In this document: positions 1 to 6,362 of the stretch, in pieces
Layout: each line of letters begins with the position of its first letter
Position numbering within the stretch: the first letter of the stretch is position 1
Made by a program: the position numbers and the translations under genes
The notes under the pieces: generated by a model
Seen by the model: only the letters and a program-made list of their open reading frames with translations
Database searches by the model: none
Told to the model about the DNA's origin: nothing
NCBI GenBank assembly: GCA_002496635.1
Contig: DAKQ01000070.1
Span: 2,879-9,732 of the forward strand
Direction: 5' to 3'
Origin: Euryarchaeota archaeon UBA82
Lineage (GTDB): Archaea; Thermoplasmatota; Poseidoniia; Poseidoniales; Poseidoniaceae
DNA: 6,854 nucleotides

Positions 1-132
1 GGGCGGTCCTCCGCCAGGTGGTCCAGATTTTTTGGGTCCGGGTGGTCCTCCGCTCTTCTTTGGTCCGGGCGGTCCTCTACCTGGTGGTCCAGATTTTTTG
101 GGTCCGGGTGGACCTCCACTCTTCTTTGATCC
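1..132. repeat. 66-bp direct tandem repeat, two copies, left copy reaches the window edge
   Basis: Positions 1-66 and 67-132 are near-identical copies of a 66-bp unit; both begin gggcggtcctc and contain agattttttgggtccgggtgg. The unit is 22 codons long and so keeps the reading frame of the minus-strand gene. It encodes KKSGGPPGPKK followed by SGPPGRGPPGP, with minor changes between copies. A degenerate PSRGGP-type repeat continues the theme to about 195. Further copies may lie to the left of the window. The unit contains PPG and GPP triplets but does not keep Gly at every third residue, so it should not form a collagen triple helix. Confidence 0.9.
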
Positions 133-1347
133 AGGTGGGCCACCCCCCCTCTTTGGTCCAGATGGCCCTCCACGAGATGGTCCAGGAGGTCCTCCTCGGG
201 ATGGTTTTTCTTGAATTTCTTCTTCCTCTTCTTCAAAAATAGCACCACAATGTGGGCATTTTGGATCGGATTCTTTGACGAGGCCGTCACATACTTCACA
301 AGCAAACATTTCTTCTTCCTCTTCTGAATCTGCGCTTGCTCCAATCGCACTAACTTTCCCATCTTTCATACAGGAAAGAACGATTTGTACATCCATATCG
401 AAGCCTTTCAAAGCCACTTCCGTTTGAATGGCATGTTCAAAGGCAGATTCGAGATCTTCAGGAGTATCAAGCACTCTTCCGTCATCAACATACGTCAGAT
501 TTACGACGAGCGCACCGTCGACAGTTTTGGCTTCTGGAGTTTCTACAGCAACGCCTCGCTTACGAGCAACTCTACGAGAGGCCACTTCGCACATTCTTCT
601 TAACAAGGCCTCATTAGGGGCATCAGATGAACTCTGGCCCATTGTTTCAGCAATAACCTCAGCAGCAGGCGTAATTCCCTGAGCCTCTTTTAGATGTGGA
701 GGGAGATCAGCTCCTAGATTGGCAAGGACATTGGTTGCACTTGATTGATTCATATTGAGCCATTGGCTTCTTCGCTCATTCTTGACAGCTCGTTCAGTCT
801 CTGCCAAGCGGTTTACCATTGCATCTGTAGGTGATGCTGATGGATTGTTTGAGACTGTAGTTCCGCCTAGTTGAGGTTCAACATTTGAGGTAGGGAGTGC
901 TCCGCTACCTAATGTGGGTCCCTTTGGCAATGATGGAATATCACTTCGTTGTTGGTTTTGAGGTACTTGAACCGGTTGGTTTTGAGCAAATGGTTGTCCT
1001 TGAGGGAATTGATTGCTCATTTGGTTAGGGAATTGAGATGTTTGCTGAGGAGGAATTTGGCTGCCTGGGGGGAGATTCGATTGTTGATGAATTCCTGAGG
1101 CTATTTGTTGTAGGACGTCAGCAGGAATGCCTTGTGGCATTCCTTGTTGTTGTGTCTCTCTTTGTTGTCGAACAGCCTCTCCTGAGACCACACCGAATCC
1201 ACGGCCACCAGTCACTTCACCTCCGCCGAGACTTGTAGACCCAATGGCTGAAAAACTGCCTGCTCTGGACATTTCTTGACGTGACCCACATTCTGGACAG
1301 AAGATACTGTCATCAGGAATCATTGCTCCACAAGAACCACAGTCCAT
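1..1347 (-). CDS. Double zinc-ribbon protein with Gln-rich spacer and Pro/Gly/Lys repeat tail (3' partial)
   Basis: My minus-strand translation from ATG 1347 stays open for 449 codons to the window edge, so the C-terminus is missing. Order of parts: zinc ribbon with C3, C6, C17, C20; a Gly-rich then Gln/Pro/Asn-rich disordered spacer (about 30-170); a charged and helical region (170-260, with a basic RRVARKRG patch at 258-265); a probable alpha/beta region (about 265-330); an acidic run; a second zinc ribbon with C350, C353, C364, C367; another Glu run (372-377); and a Pro/Gly/Lys tail from about 384. Both ribbons have the same CX2CX10CX2C spacing. The start is supported by GGTGA at 1352-1356, 4 nt upstream, and by the zinc ribbon starting at residue 3. 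The frame is open upstream to a TGA near 1435, but no better start is seen. I do not recognise a named family. The ribbons suggest binding of protein or nucleic acid, but the function is unknown. Confidence 0.88.
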   Translation of the reverse strand, partial: MDCGSCGAMIPDDSIFCPECGSRQEMSRAGSFSAIGSTSLGGGEVTGGRGFGVVSGEAVRQQRETQQQGMPQGIPADVLQQIASGIHQQSNLPPGSQIPPQQTSQFPNQMSNQFPQGQPFAQNQPVQVPQNQQRSDIPSLPKGPTLGSGALPTSNVEPQLGGTTVSNNPSASPTDAMVNRLAETERAVKNERRSQWLNMNQSSATNVLANLGADLPPHLKEAQGITPAAEVIAETMGQSSSDAPNEALLRRMCEVASRRVARKRGVAVETPEAKTVDGALVVNLTYVDDGRVLDTPEDLESAFEHAIQTEVALKGFDMDVQIVLSCMKDGKVSAIGASADSEEEEEMFACEVCDGLVKESDPKCPHCGAIFEEEEEEIQEKPSRGGPPGPSRGGPSGPKRGGGPPGSKKSGGPPGPKKSGPPGRGPPGPKKSGGPPGPKKSGPPGGGPP

Positions 1348-1476
1348 CTCCTCACCTATGCAGACGTACCGCCCCTTCAATCTAAAGCCTTCTGTATTAT
1401 TGCCACGAATAATTGTAAGTGATAACACGAATCTTCATGCGGAAGAGTAGGTTGGGATGGGACAGGAGGGGTGTCA
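1348..1476. promoter_or_regulatory. Divergent promoter region between the zinc-ribbon gene and the first prenyl synthase
   Basis: This 129-nt spacer separates two divergent starts. AT-rich TATA-like elements lie in the middle: AATAATT at 1408-1414 could serve the plus-strand gene, and CAATAATAC (minus strand, 1402-1394) could serve the minus-strand gene. Either would place transcription start about 25 nt downstream, leaving short leaders that hold the visible ribosome-binding sites (GGTGA at 1356-1352 on minus, GGAGG at 1465-1469 on plus). The box assignments are inferred from archaeal spacing rules only. Confidence 0.35.
1465..1469 (+). promoter_or_regulatory. Ribosome-binding site GGAGG that decides the start at 1477
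   Basis: GGAGG lies 7 nt before ATG 1477 but only 1 nt before the in-frame GTG at 1471. Normal spacing therefore favours ATG 1477. The motif matches the archaeal 16S anti-Shine-Dalgarno sequence. Confidence 0.7.
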
Positions 1477-2493
1477 ATGGCAGTACTCATCAATGCTAAA
1501 ATCGACAAACTCCTTGAAACAACATCACGTTCGTTTTATCCAACCTTGAAATATCTGCCAAAAAAGATACGTGGACAGATTGGTTTATTGTACATATTGG
1601 CCCGACTTGCAGATACCATCGCAGATTCAAAGCATGGTGAGACTGAAGTATTAATCGATTTACTGAATGGGTATAACGACATAGTACAAGGCCGTTCCAC
1701 AACATTACCAGATTTCTCCGATCTTGCAGAAATCCAAACAAATCCACATGAAGCTGAACTTCTCCTGAATGCAGCAGATGTGATTAAAGGATTAGAAGAG
1801 TATTCTAAAGAAGATCGCCAACGCATTATTGAATGCTTGGAAATTATTGTAGGAGGTCAACTGCTTGATCTACAACGCTTTGGAAGTGAAAAAGAAGGAG
1901 GTGGGATTTCTTCACTTACTTCAAATGAAGAGTTGGATGATTATGCGTATAGAGTTGCAGGATGTGTAGGGACATTCTGGAGCAAAATGTCCTTGGCTCA
2001 TCTCATGACCTTATCTCCCGAAAAGGAGAAAATATTTCTTGAAAAAGGAATCGAATTCGGCAAAGCCCTTCAGATGATAAACATCCTTCGAGATATCCCT
2101 GAAGATCTTCGACTTGGGAGATGTTACATTCCGAGTGAAGCACTTGCAGAGTATGGTTTGGTTCCAGAAGATCTATCCACTGATTCAAATCTTGAGGCCT
2201 TTCGGCCCTTGTATGATTCTTATTTGGACATAACAAATGTTCATCTAGAAGCTGCAACAGATTACATACGGATGCTTCCAGACAAACAATTCCGCCTCAA
2301 AGCATCGTGTATGCTTCCCGTGCTGATTGGCCAACGCACTGTAACTCTCTTGAGAACTGGAAATATTCTGGATTCGAATGAACGAATTAAAGTTACACGA
2401 GATGAAATTAAATCATACGCAAGGAAGTTATTACGGGCACTAATCATTCCAGGCGGAGTACGCCGTTTGTTGGAAAAGAACAAGGACAATTGA
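1477..2493 (+). CDS. Squalene/phytoene synthase family protein, squalene-synthase-like 'DTIAD' subgroup
   Basis: This 338-residue enzyme is predicted to join two prenyl diphosphates head to head, probably two farnesyl diphosphates to presqualene diphosphate and squalene. Visible marks are the substrate-entry motif SRSFYPTLKYLP (17-28), the first Asp-rich motif DTIAD (46-50), YRVAGCVG (158-165), and the second Asp-rich motif in NILRDIPEDLRLGRCYIPSE (D206, D210). Both Mg2+-diphosphate sites are thus intact. The LARLADTIAD and DLRxGRCYIP signatures, as I recall them, fit a bacterial squalene-synthase-like group rather than HpnC (which usually has LQDxxxDY) or CrtB. The length is normal for the family. 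There is no C-terminal membrane anchor like that of eukaryotic squalene synthase, so it is probably cytosolic or membrane-peripheral. A second family member follows 112 nt downstream on the same strand. C30 rather than C40 product is inference. Confidence 0.9.
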   Translation: MAVLINAKIDKLLETTSRSFYPTLKYLPKKIRGQIGLLYILARLADTIADSKHGETEVLIDLLNGYNDIVQGRSTTLPDFSDLAEIQTNPHEAELLLNAADVIKGLEEYSKEDRQRIIECLEIIVGGQLLDLQRFGSEKEGGGISSLTSNEELDDYAYRVAGCVGTFWSKMSLAHLMTLSPEKEKIFLEKGIEFGKALQMINILRDIPEDLRLGRCYIPSEALAEYGLVPEDLSTDSNLEAFRPLYDSYLDITNVHLEAATDYIRMLPDKQFRLKASCMLPVLIGQRTVTLLRTGNILDSNERIKVTRDEIKSYARKLLRALIIPGGVRRLLEKNKDN

Positions 2494-2605
2494 ATCGAAA
2501 TAAAATCAATGCTCCTTTGTAAGTATTTGTTAACTTCTATCCCAAAAATTCTTGAAAATCGAACTTTCGAGAGGAGGCCTCATAAGGAAGCAGCGCGAGG
2601 GAGGA
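2494..2605 (+). promoter_or_regulatory. Spacer between the two prenyl synthases with possible promoter and small palindromes
   Basis: These 112 nt are AT-rich in the first two thirds (AAGTATTTGTTAAC at 2521-2534 contains the palindrome GTTAAC). They then hold an inverted repeat TCGAA-CT-TTCGA (2559-2570) and the palindrome GAGGCCTC (2574-2581). GAGGGAGG at 2597-2604 sits just before the proposed starts. The gap is long for a tight operon, so the second gene may have its own promoter as well as read-through. The open frame extends back to TTG 2552, but no Shine-Dalgarno motif precedes that codon, so I treat this as non-coding. Confidence 0.3.
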
Positions 2606-3910
2606 ATGGTTAGGATGCTGGAACGCCGCAAACCTCTCGACCTTCTCTTTCCTTTGAAGGGGGGCGCAGAGAGTCCTGTTACGGCAAAGAAAAATCCAAC
2701 TCCACTCGACCGTCTTAGAGCAGGTGTCATGCTAGCAAGAGATGCTGTAAAGGCAGTAAGTATGACTGCTATGGAGGCTCTCCGTGAAGGAGCTGTCATG
2801 ATTGGAATTATCGGAGAGGAAAATGAACTCGTCGATCCGTTTGCTGATTTAGATGCACCGATTTGGTCGGATAAACCACCTGCTGAACTACATCGTCTTG
2901 CTTACAGATATTGCGAGGAATTAACAAAGAGAGAGGCTGGAAATTTCTACCACTCATTCAAGTATTTACCCGATGACCAGCGTCAAGCAATGTGTGCAGT
3001 CTATGCCTTCTGCCGAAGAGCAGATGATATCGCTGATGGTGATTGGGCAGATCGTTTTCCTGGCGCAGAAGGCGAACTCAGTCAAGAGGCTATTGAATAT
3101 CGAGAACAACTTGAGTCTTTGCAGCAAAGGTCTACGATTCTTGACAATGAGGTCTATCTCAACAAAATCAATCAACTCTTTTTCTTCAGAAAGAAACTCT
3201 CAACCTGTTATTCCGGTGTGTACAGTACAGATCCAGTCTTCCTTGCACTCAAGGACACTGTAGAACGCTACACAATTCCTCGAAGTGTCTTTGATGATTT
3301 GATTTCTGGTATGGAAGATGACCTCTACAGTAATCGCTATAGAACATTTGATGAACTCTATGTTTATTGCTACAGAGTCGCCTCCGTAGTTGGGCTAATG
3401 TGCATTGAAATTTATGGATATGATGACCCTCGAGCAAGAAAGTATGCAGAATCCTGGGGCATTTTCATGCAGTTGACAAATGTACTGCGTGACGTAGGCG
3501 AAGACATCGAACGAGATCGTGTTTATCTTCCTCTTGATGAACTTGAGCATAATGGTATCAGTGAACAAGACCTCCATGGAGGAAAAGTGGTACTCAACTC
3601 TTCTTGGGAGCCATACTGCCATCACTATGCAAAGCGTGCAAGAACCTATTTGGAAGAAGCACGCCAATTACTCCCTCTTCTTCCTCGAAGAACACGCTAC
3701 TCCCCTGCAGCCATGATCGCCTTTTACGATAAGATTTTGAAACAGATTGAGAAGCAACAGGGTGACGTATTTACTCGTAGAGTTAGTCTCTCAAAGCTTC
3801 AGAAACTTTCCTTGGCGGCTGCAGTTTATTTACGACACAGATTCTTGCCAAGATTCCTCGATCCAGTTTGGTCTGGTCTTTCACGTATTGGATTGCTTCC
3901 AAACGTTTGA
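2606..3910 (+). CDS. Phytoene/presqualene-diphosphate synthase family protein (CrtB/HpnD-like) with N-terminal extension
   Basis: This is a predicted head-to-head prenyl synthase of the CrtB/HpnD branch. It would form phytoene from two geranylgeranyl diphosphates, or presqualene diphosphate from two farnesyl diphosphates. From ATG 2606 it has 434 residues. The catalytic domain begins near residue 98 with YRYCEELTKREAGNFYHSFK. The first Asp-rich motif is CRRADDIAD (D140, D144). SGMEDDLYSNRY at 234-245 is the family's GME segment, and TNVLRDVGEDIERDRVYLPL carries D296 and D300. Residues 389-400 (FTRRVSLSKLQK) match the usual family C-terminus. The first 95 or so residues are extra; residues 35-70 look like an amphipathic helix, followed by an acidic linker. 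Start choice: GAGG 5 nt before ATG 2606, or GGGAGG 10 nt before ATG 2615; a TTG at 2552 lacks a ribosome-binding site. Sequence alone cannot choose C30 or C40. Confidence 0.9.
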   Translation: MVRMLERRKPLDLLFPLKGGAESPVTAKKNPTPLDRLRAGVMLARDAVKAVSMTAMEALREGAVMIGIIGEENELVDPFADLDAPIWSDKPPAELHRLAYRYCEELTKREAGNFYHSFKYLPDDQRQAMCAVYAFCRRADDIADGDWADRFPGAEGELSQEAIEYREQLESLQQRSTILDNEVYLNKINQLFFFRKKLSTCYSGVYSTDPVFLALKDTVERYTIPRSVFDDLISGMEDDLYSNRYRTFDELYVYCYRVASVVGLMCIEIYGYDDPRARKYAESWGIFMQLTNVLRDVGEDIERDRVYLPLDELEHNGISEQDLHGGKVVLNSSWEPYCHHYAKRARTYLEEARQLLPLLPRRTRYSPAAMIAFYDKILKQIEKQQGDVFTRRVSLSKLQKLSLAAAVYLRHRFLPRFLDPVWSGLSRIGLLPNV

Positions 3911-3915
3911 TGCTT

Positions 3916-3933
3916 CTGAGAGATAACTTTCAG
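3916..3933 (+). other. 7-bp hairpin at the convergent gene junction
   Basis: CTGAGAG (3916-3922), loop ATAA, CTTTCAG (3927-3933). In the plus-strand RNA all seven positions pair, one as G-U; on the minus strand that position is an A-C mismatch. It lies 5 nt after the plus-strand stop and overlaps the stop codon of the opposing dehydrogenase gene. It could mark an RNA 3' end for the synthase transcript. There is no clear T-tract, and archaeal termination normally relies on one, so its role is uncertain. Confidence 0.3.
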
Positions 3934-5105
3934 ACAGTTCGCGTGAATGCTTGAATCCCAGTAATGTAACGGCCTAGAATAAGGTTGTGAATGTCATGCG
4001 TTCCTTCGTACGTCTTGACAGATTCAAGATTCGCCATGTGCCTCATGACTGGATATTCATCGAGAATTCCGTTAGCGCCATGGATATCTCTTGAGACTCG
4101 TGCAATCTCCAGTGCAATATCGACGTTATTCATTTTAGCAAGTGATATCTGTTCATTGAACCAAGTTCCATCATCTTTCTTTCTTCCAAGGTGATAGGCC
4201 AAGAGTTGTCCTTTGGTAATCTCTCTAAGCATCCAGGCAAGTTTGTTTTGAACCAATTGGTACGAGGCAATAGGATGATCGAATTGAATTCGGCTTAACG
4301 CATAGGTCTTAGCACTGTGGAAGCAAGACATAGCAGCGCCAAGTGCACCCCATGAAATTCCGAAGCGAGCATTATTCAGACAAGAAAATGGTCCTCTCAA
4401 ACCCTTCACGTCAGGAAGAATTCGGTCTTTTGGAATCTTACAATCCTGGAAGACGAGTTCAGATGTAACCGATGCCTTGAGCGAATGTTTTCCTTTCATT
4501 TCTGGGGCAGAAAAACCTTCATCGTCCTTTTCAACAATAAATCCGCGGATAACGCCATCGAGTTTTGCCCAGACAACAGCTAGGTCTGCGATGGTTCCGT
4601 TTGTAATCCACATCTTTGCACCGTTGAGGAGATAGTGATCTCCCATATCTTCCGCCTTCGTGACCATATCTCCTGGGTTTGAACCATAGTCTGGTTCAGT
4701 GAGTCCAAAGCAGCCGATGTATTCACCAGAGGCCATTTTTGGAAGATACTTATTCTTCTGTTCCTCACTTCCGAAATCCCAAATTGGATACATTGCGAGT
4801 GATCCTTGTACAGAAGCAAAGGATCGAAGCCCGGAATCTCCTCTTTCAAGTTCTTGACAGATGAGTCCGTATGCTACATACGAGAGGCCAGGGCAACCGT
4901 AACCCTTCAATGGAGCGCCGAGTACACCCATTTCTCCAAGCGCTACTCTCCATTCGTCAAGAAAAATGCCTTCTGCGCATGCGTGTTCAATCTTTGGAAT
5001 GACTTCTTCATCAACCCAGTCACGAACCATGTCGCGAATCATTATTTCTTCTTCAGTAAGTAAGGATTCAATGTCGTAAAAGTCGACTCCTTCGTATGGT
5101 TCCAT
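3930..5105 (-). CDS. gcdH: Glutaryl-CoA dehydrogenase (acyl-CoA dehydrogenase family)
   Basis: A 391-residue FAD enzyme that oxidises and decarboxylates glutaryl-CoA to crotonyl-CoA in lysine and tryptophan breakdown, passing electrons to ETF. The N-terminal helical domain covers about 1-130, the central beta domain follows from FGLTEPDYGSNPGDM (133-147) with MWITNG (165-170), and the C-terminal helical domain starts near 240. The catalytic base is E367 in TYEGTHDIHNLILGR; the YEGTHDIHxLILGRxITGIQAF ending is closely like that of human GCDH. The residues that hold the distal carboxylate and distinguish this enzyme from other acyl-CoA dehydrogenases are present: E87, R94 and S95 in ELERGDSGLRS. 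These are the same numbers as in the mature human enzyme as I recall it. Length is normal and nothing is broken. ATG 5105 gives the family N-terminus; upstream there is only a weak AGGGA. It may share a transcript with the gene 72 nt upstream. Confidence 0.93.
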   Translation of the reverse strand: MEPYEGVDFYDIESLLTEEEIMIRDMVRDWVDEEVIPKIEHACAEGIFLDEWRVALGEMGVLGAPLKGYGCPGLSYVAYGLICQELERGDSGLRSFASVQGSLAMYPIWDFGSEEQKNKYLPKMASGEYIGCFGLTEPDYGSNPGDMVTKAEDMGDHYLLNGAKMWITNGTIADLAVVWAKLDGVIRGFIVEKDDEGFSAPEMKGKHSLKASVTSELVFQDCKIPKDRILPDVKGLRGPFSCLNNARFGISWGALGAAMSCFHSAKTYALSRIQFDHPIASYQLVQNKLAWMLREITKGQLLAYHLGRKKDDGTWFNEQISLAKMNNVDIALEIARVSRDIHGANGILDEYPVMRHMANLESVKTYEGTHDIHNLILGRYITGIQAFTRTV

Positions 5106-5177
5106 GGTGTTCCCTATGACAACGTGGTTGAAAGCAATTGATGAACTTTAGCACGACCTCAATGGGGATATGATTCG

Positions 5178-6362
5178 CTAGTTTTTCTTATCAAAGCCTC
5201 GTAGTTGTCTGTATTTACGTTGTAAAAATGGTGAATTCATGTAAATTAATCCAATAATTACTCCTGGGACAGAAATCGCCACAGCAGTGAAAACAATGGT
5301 TTCCATGATTCCCAGACTTGGCATCGTTTCGTCAGGAGTTATTTGGACAATTTTCCCTGTGTTGGTGATCATCCACCCATCGTTCTGTCCCTTTTCCCAG
5401 ATCAATGCGATACTGTCTCCCGCAACACTTGGATTGAATTCAGTTAAGTCTTCTGAAGATGTGTGAAGGACCATCCCATCGATTTTTGGTTCATATCGTA
5501 CGGATTCCATTGGAGCCATGTGGACAATTGTTGTACCATCAAAACCACGACTTAGTTTGATGAAATCACTATCACCCTCCTCAAGAACACGTACATCTGC
5601 CTCACCATTCCCATCAAGATCACCAGTTGATTTTGAGGCGTCCTCAATGTCGAGACGAATTGAAAGATATTCTCTTGCGCTTGCAAAACCAGTGCATGTG
5701 TAAAGAGTAGATTTAGGGCAATCAATCGCCATCCAAGCGCGATTGGAGGTCCCACTAATCCAGGTTAATTCACTTGTTCTGTCAATAACTCCAATCCCAT
5801 CTTCTAGAGTGGCTACGACACAAATATTTTGTTCAATATGGCATGAAATATCCATTATCGATGAATTCATACTACCTTCTATTTCAGTAAGAATTTCAGC
5901 ATCTTTGACATAGATATTTCCGTTTTTAGCTCCGAAAAAAGCCAAATCTCCACCAGCTCTCCATTCAACACTTGTGAGTTCTAATCCACCCAAAATCGTA
6001 GCTCCATTTAACGATTCAATTGTTTGGTCAGAGTGCACATATCGCAGTGCAGCCCCTAATTCACCTGCAATGAGTGCTGTTTCACCGTTTGGGTGCCATG
6101 CAACATCATTGAAGGATGCGCTACGGCCACTGTCGATGGAAATATCCTTTCCACGATCACCAGGCTCATCTCCAGATAATCCGTGAATAAATCCTTCTGA
6201 ACCTACAACAAGTACAGTGTTTCCATCTGGAGAAACATCTCCTGCGTTTAGTGCAAGATCTTGTGAACTAAGCGGTGTCAATTCTGTAAATTCTACATCT
6301 GATGCAGAAGCAAGAGGGAGTAGGAGAATCCCAAATAAAACCATGGCGATTATCTTGCGCAT
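5178..6362 (-). CDS. Exported, C-terminally membrane-anchored beta-propeller-like protein
   Basis: From ATG 6362 the protein has 394 residues. A signal peptide (basic RK, then IIAMVLFGILLLPL) would be cut after ASA at residue 20. The body (about 25-345) is beta-rich, with repeats that read like WD40/YVTN propeller blades: DVSPDGNTVLVVGSEGFIHG (42-61), DVAWHPNGETALIAGELGAA (86-105), SVEWRAGGDLAFFGAKNGNI (131-150). Cysteine pairs C174/C181 and C215/C223 sit in successive blades and could form disulfides outside the cell. DLDGNGEAD (248-256) resembles a calcium loop of the EF-hand/FG-GAP kind. One membrane helix (about 352-374) is followed by a basic tail (QRKYRQLRGFDKKN), so the propeller should face outside. 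The ligand or partner is unknown. A GTG at 6383 would add seven residues before the signal peptide; ATG 6362 is preferred for its clean signal sequence. Confidence 0.82.
   Translation of the reverse strand: MRKIIAMVLFGILLLPLASASDVEFTELTPLSSQDLALNAGDVSPDGNTVLVVGSEGFIHGLSGDEPGDRGKDISIDSGRSASFNDVAWHPNGETALIAGELGAALRYVHSDQTIESLNGATILGGLELTSVEWRAGGDLAFFGAKNGNIYVKDAEILTEIEGSMNSSIMDISCHIEQNICVVATLEDGIGVIDRTSELTWISGTSNRAWMAIDCPKSTLYTCTGFASAREYLSIRLDIEDASKSTGDLDGNGEADVRVLEEGDSDFIKLSRGFDGTTIVHMAPMESVRYEPKIDGMVLHTSSEDLTEFNPSVAGDSIALIWEKGQNDGWMITNTGKIVQITPDETMPSLGIMETIVFTAVAISVPGVIIGLIYMNSPFLQRKYRQLRGFDKKN

Noticed and set aside
1..132. The 66-bp repeat as a CRISPR array or an intergenic satellite
   Set aside because: There are no unique spacers, the units abut directly, and the repeat is in frame within a coding sequence.
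18..242. Plus-strand frames at 18-242 and 32-214 that read as Gly/Pro-rich, collagen-like peptides
   Set aside because: They are antisense to the repeat tail. Gly (GGN) and Pro (CCN) codons are complementary, so the opposite strand also reads as Gly/Pro. The minus-strand frame is open for 449 codons with zinc ribbons and a ribosome-binding site.
385..1238. Plus-strand open frames at 385-603, 428-682 and 1038-1238
   Set aside because: Short, without ribosome-binding sites or recognisable domains, and fully overlapped by the minus-strand zinc-ribbon gene.
1471..1476. GTG 1471 as start of the first prenyl synthase
   Set aside because: The GGAGG motif would lie only 1 nt before it; ATG 1477 has normal spacing and adds no loss of family sequence.
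1477..3910. A complete hopanoid squalene module (HpnCDE)
   Set aside because: No HpnE-type FAD oxidoreductase is in the window, and the first synthase lacks the HpnC-type motif, so those names are not assigned.
5974..6186. Antisense open frames within the propeller gene (5518-5703, 5974-6186, 6217-6402) and 6268-6600 on the minus strand
   Set aside because: They lack ribosome-binding sites and domain features and overlap better-supported genes.
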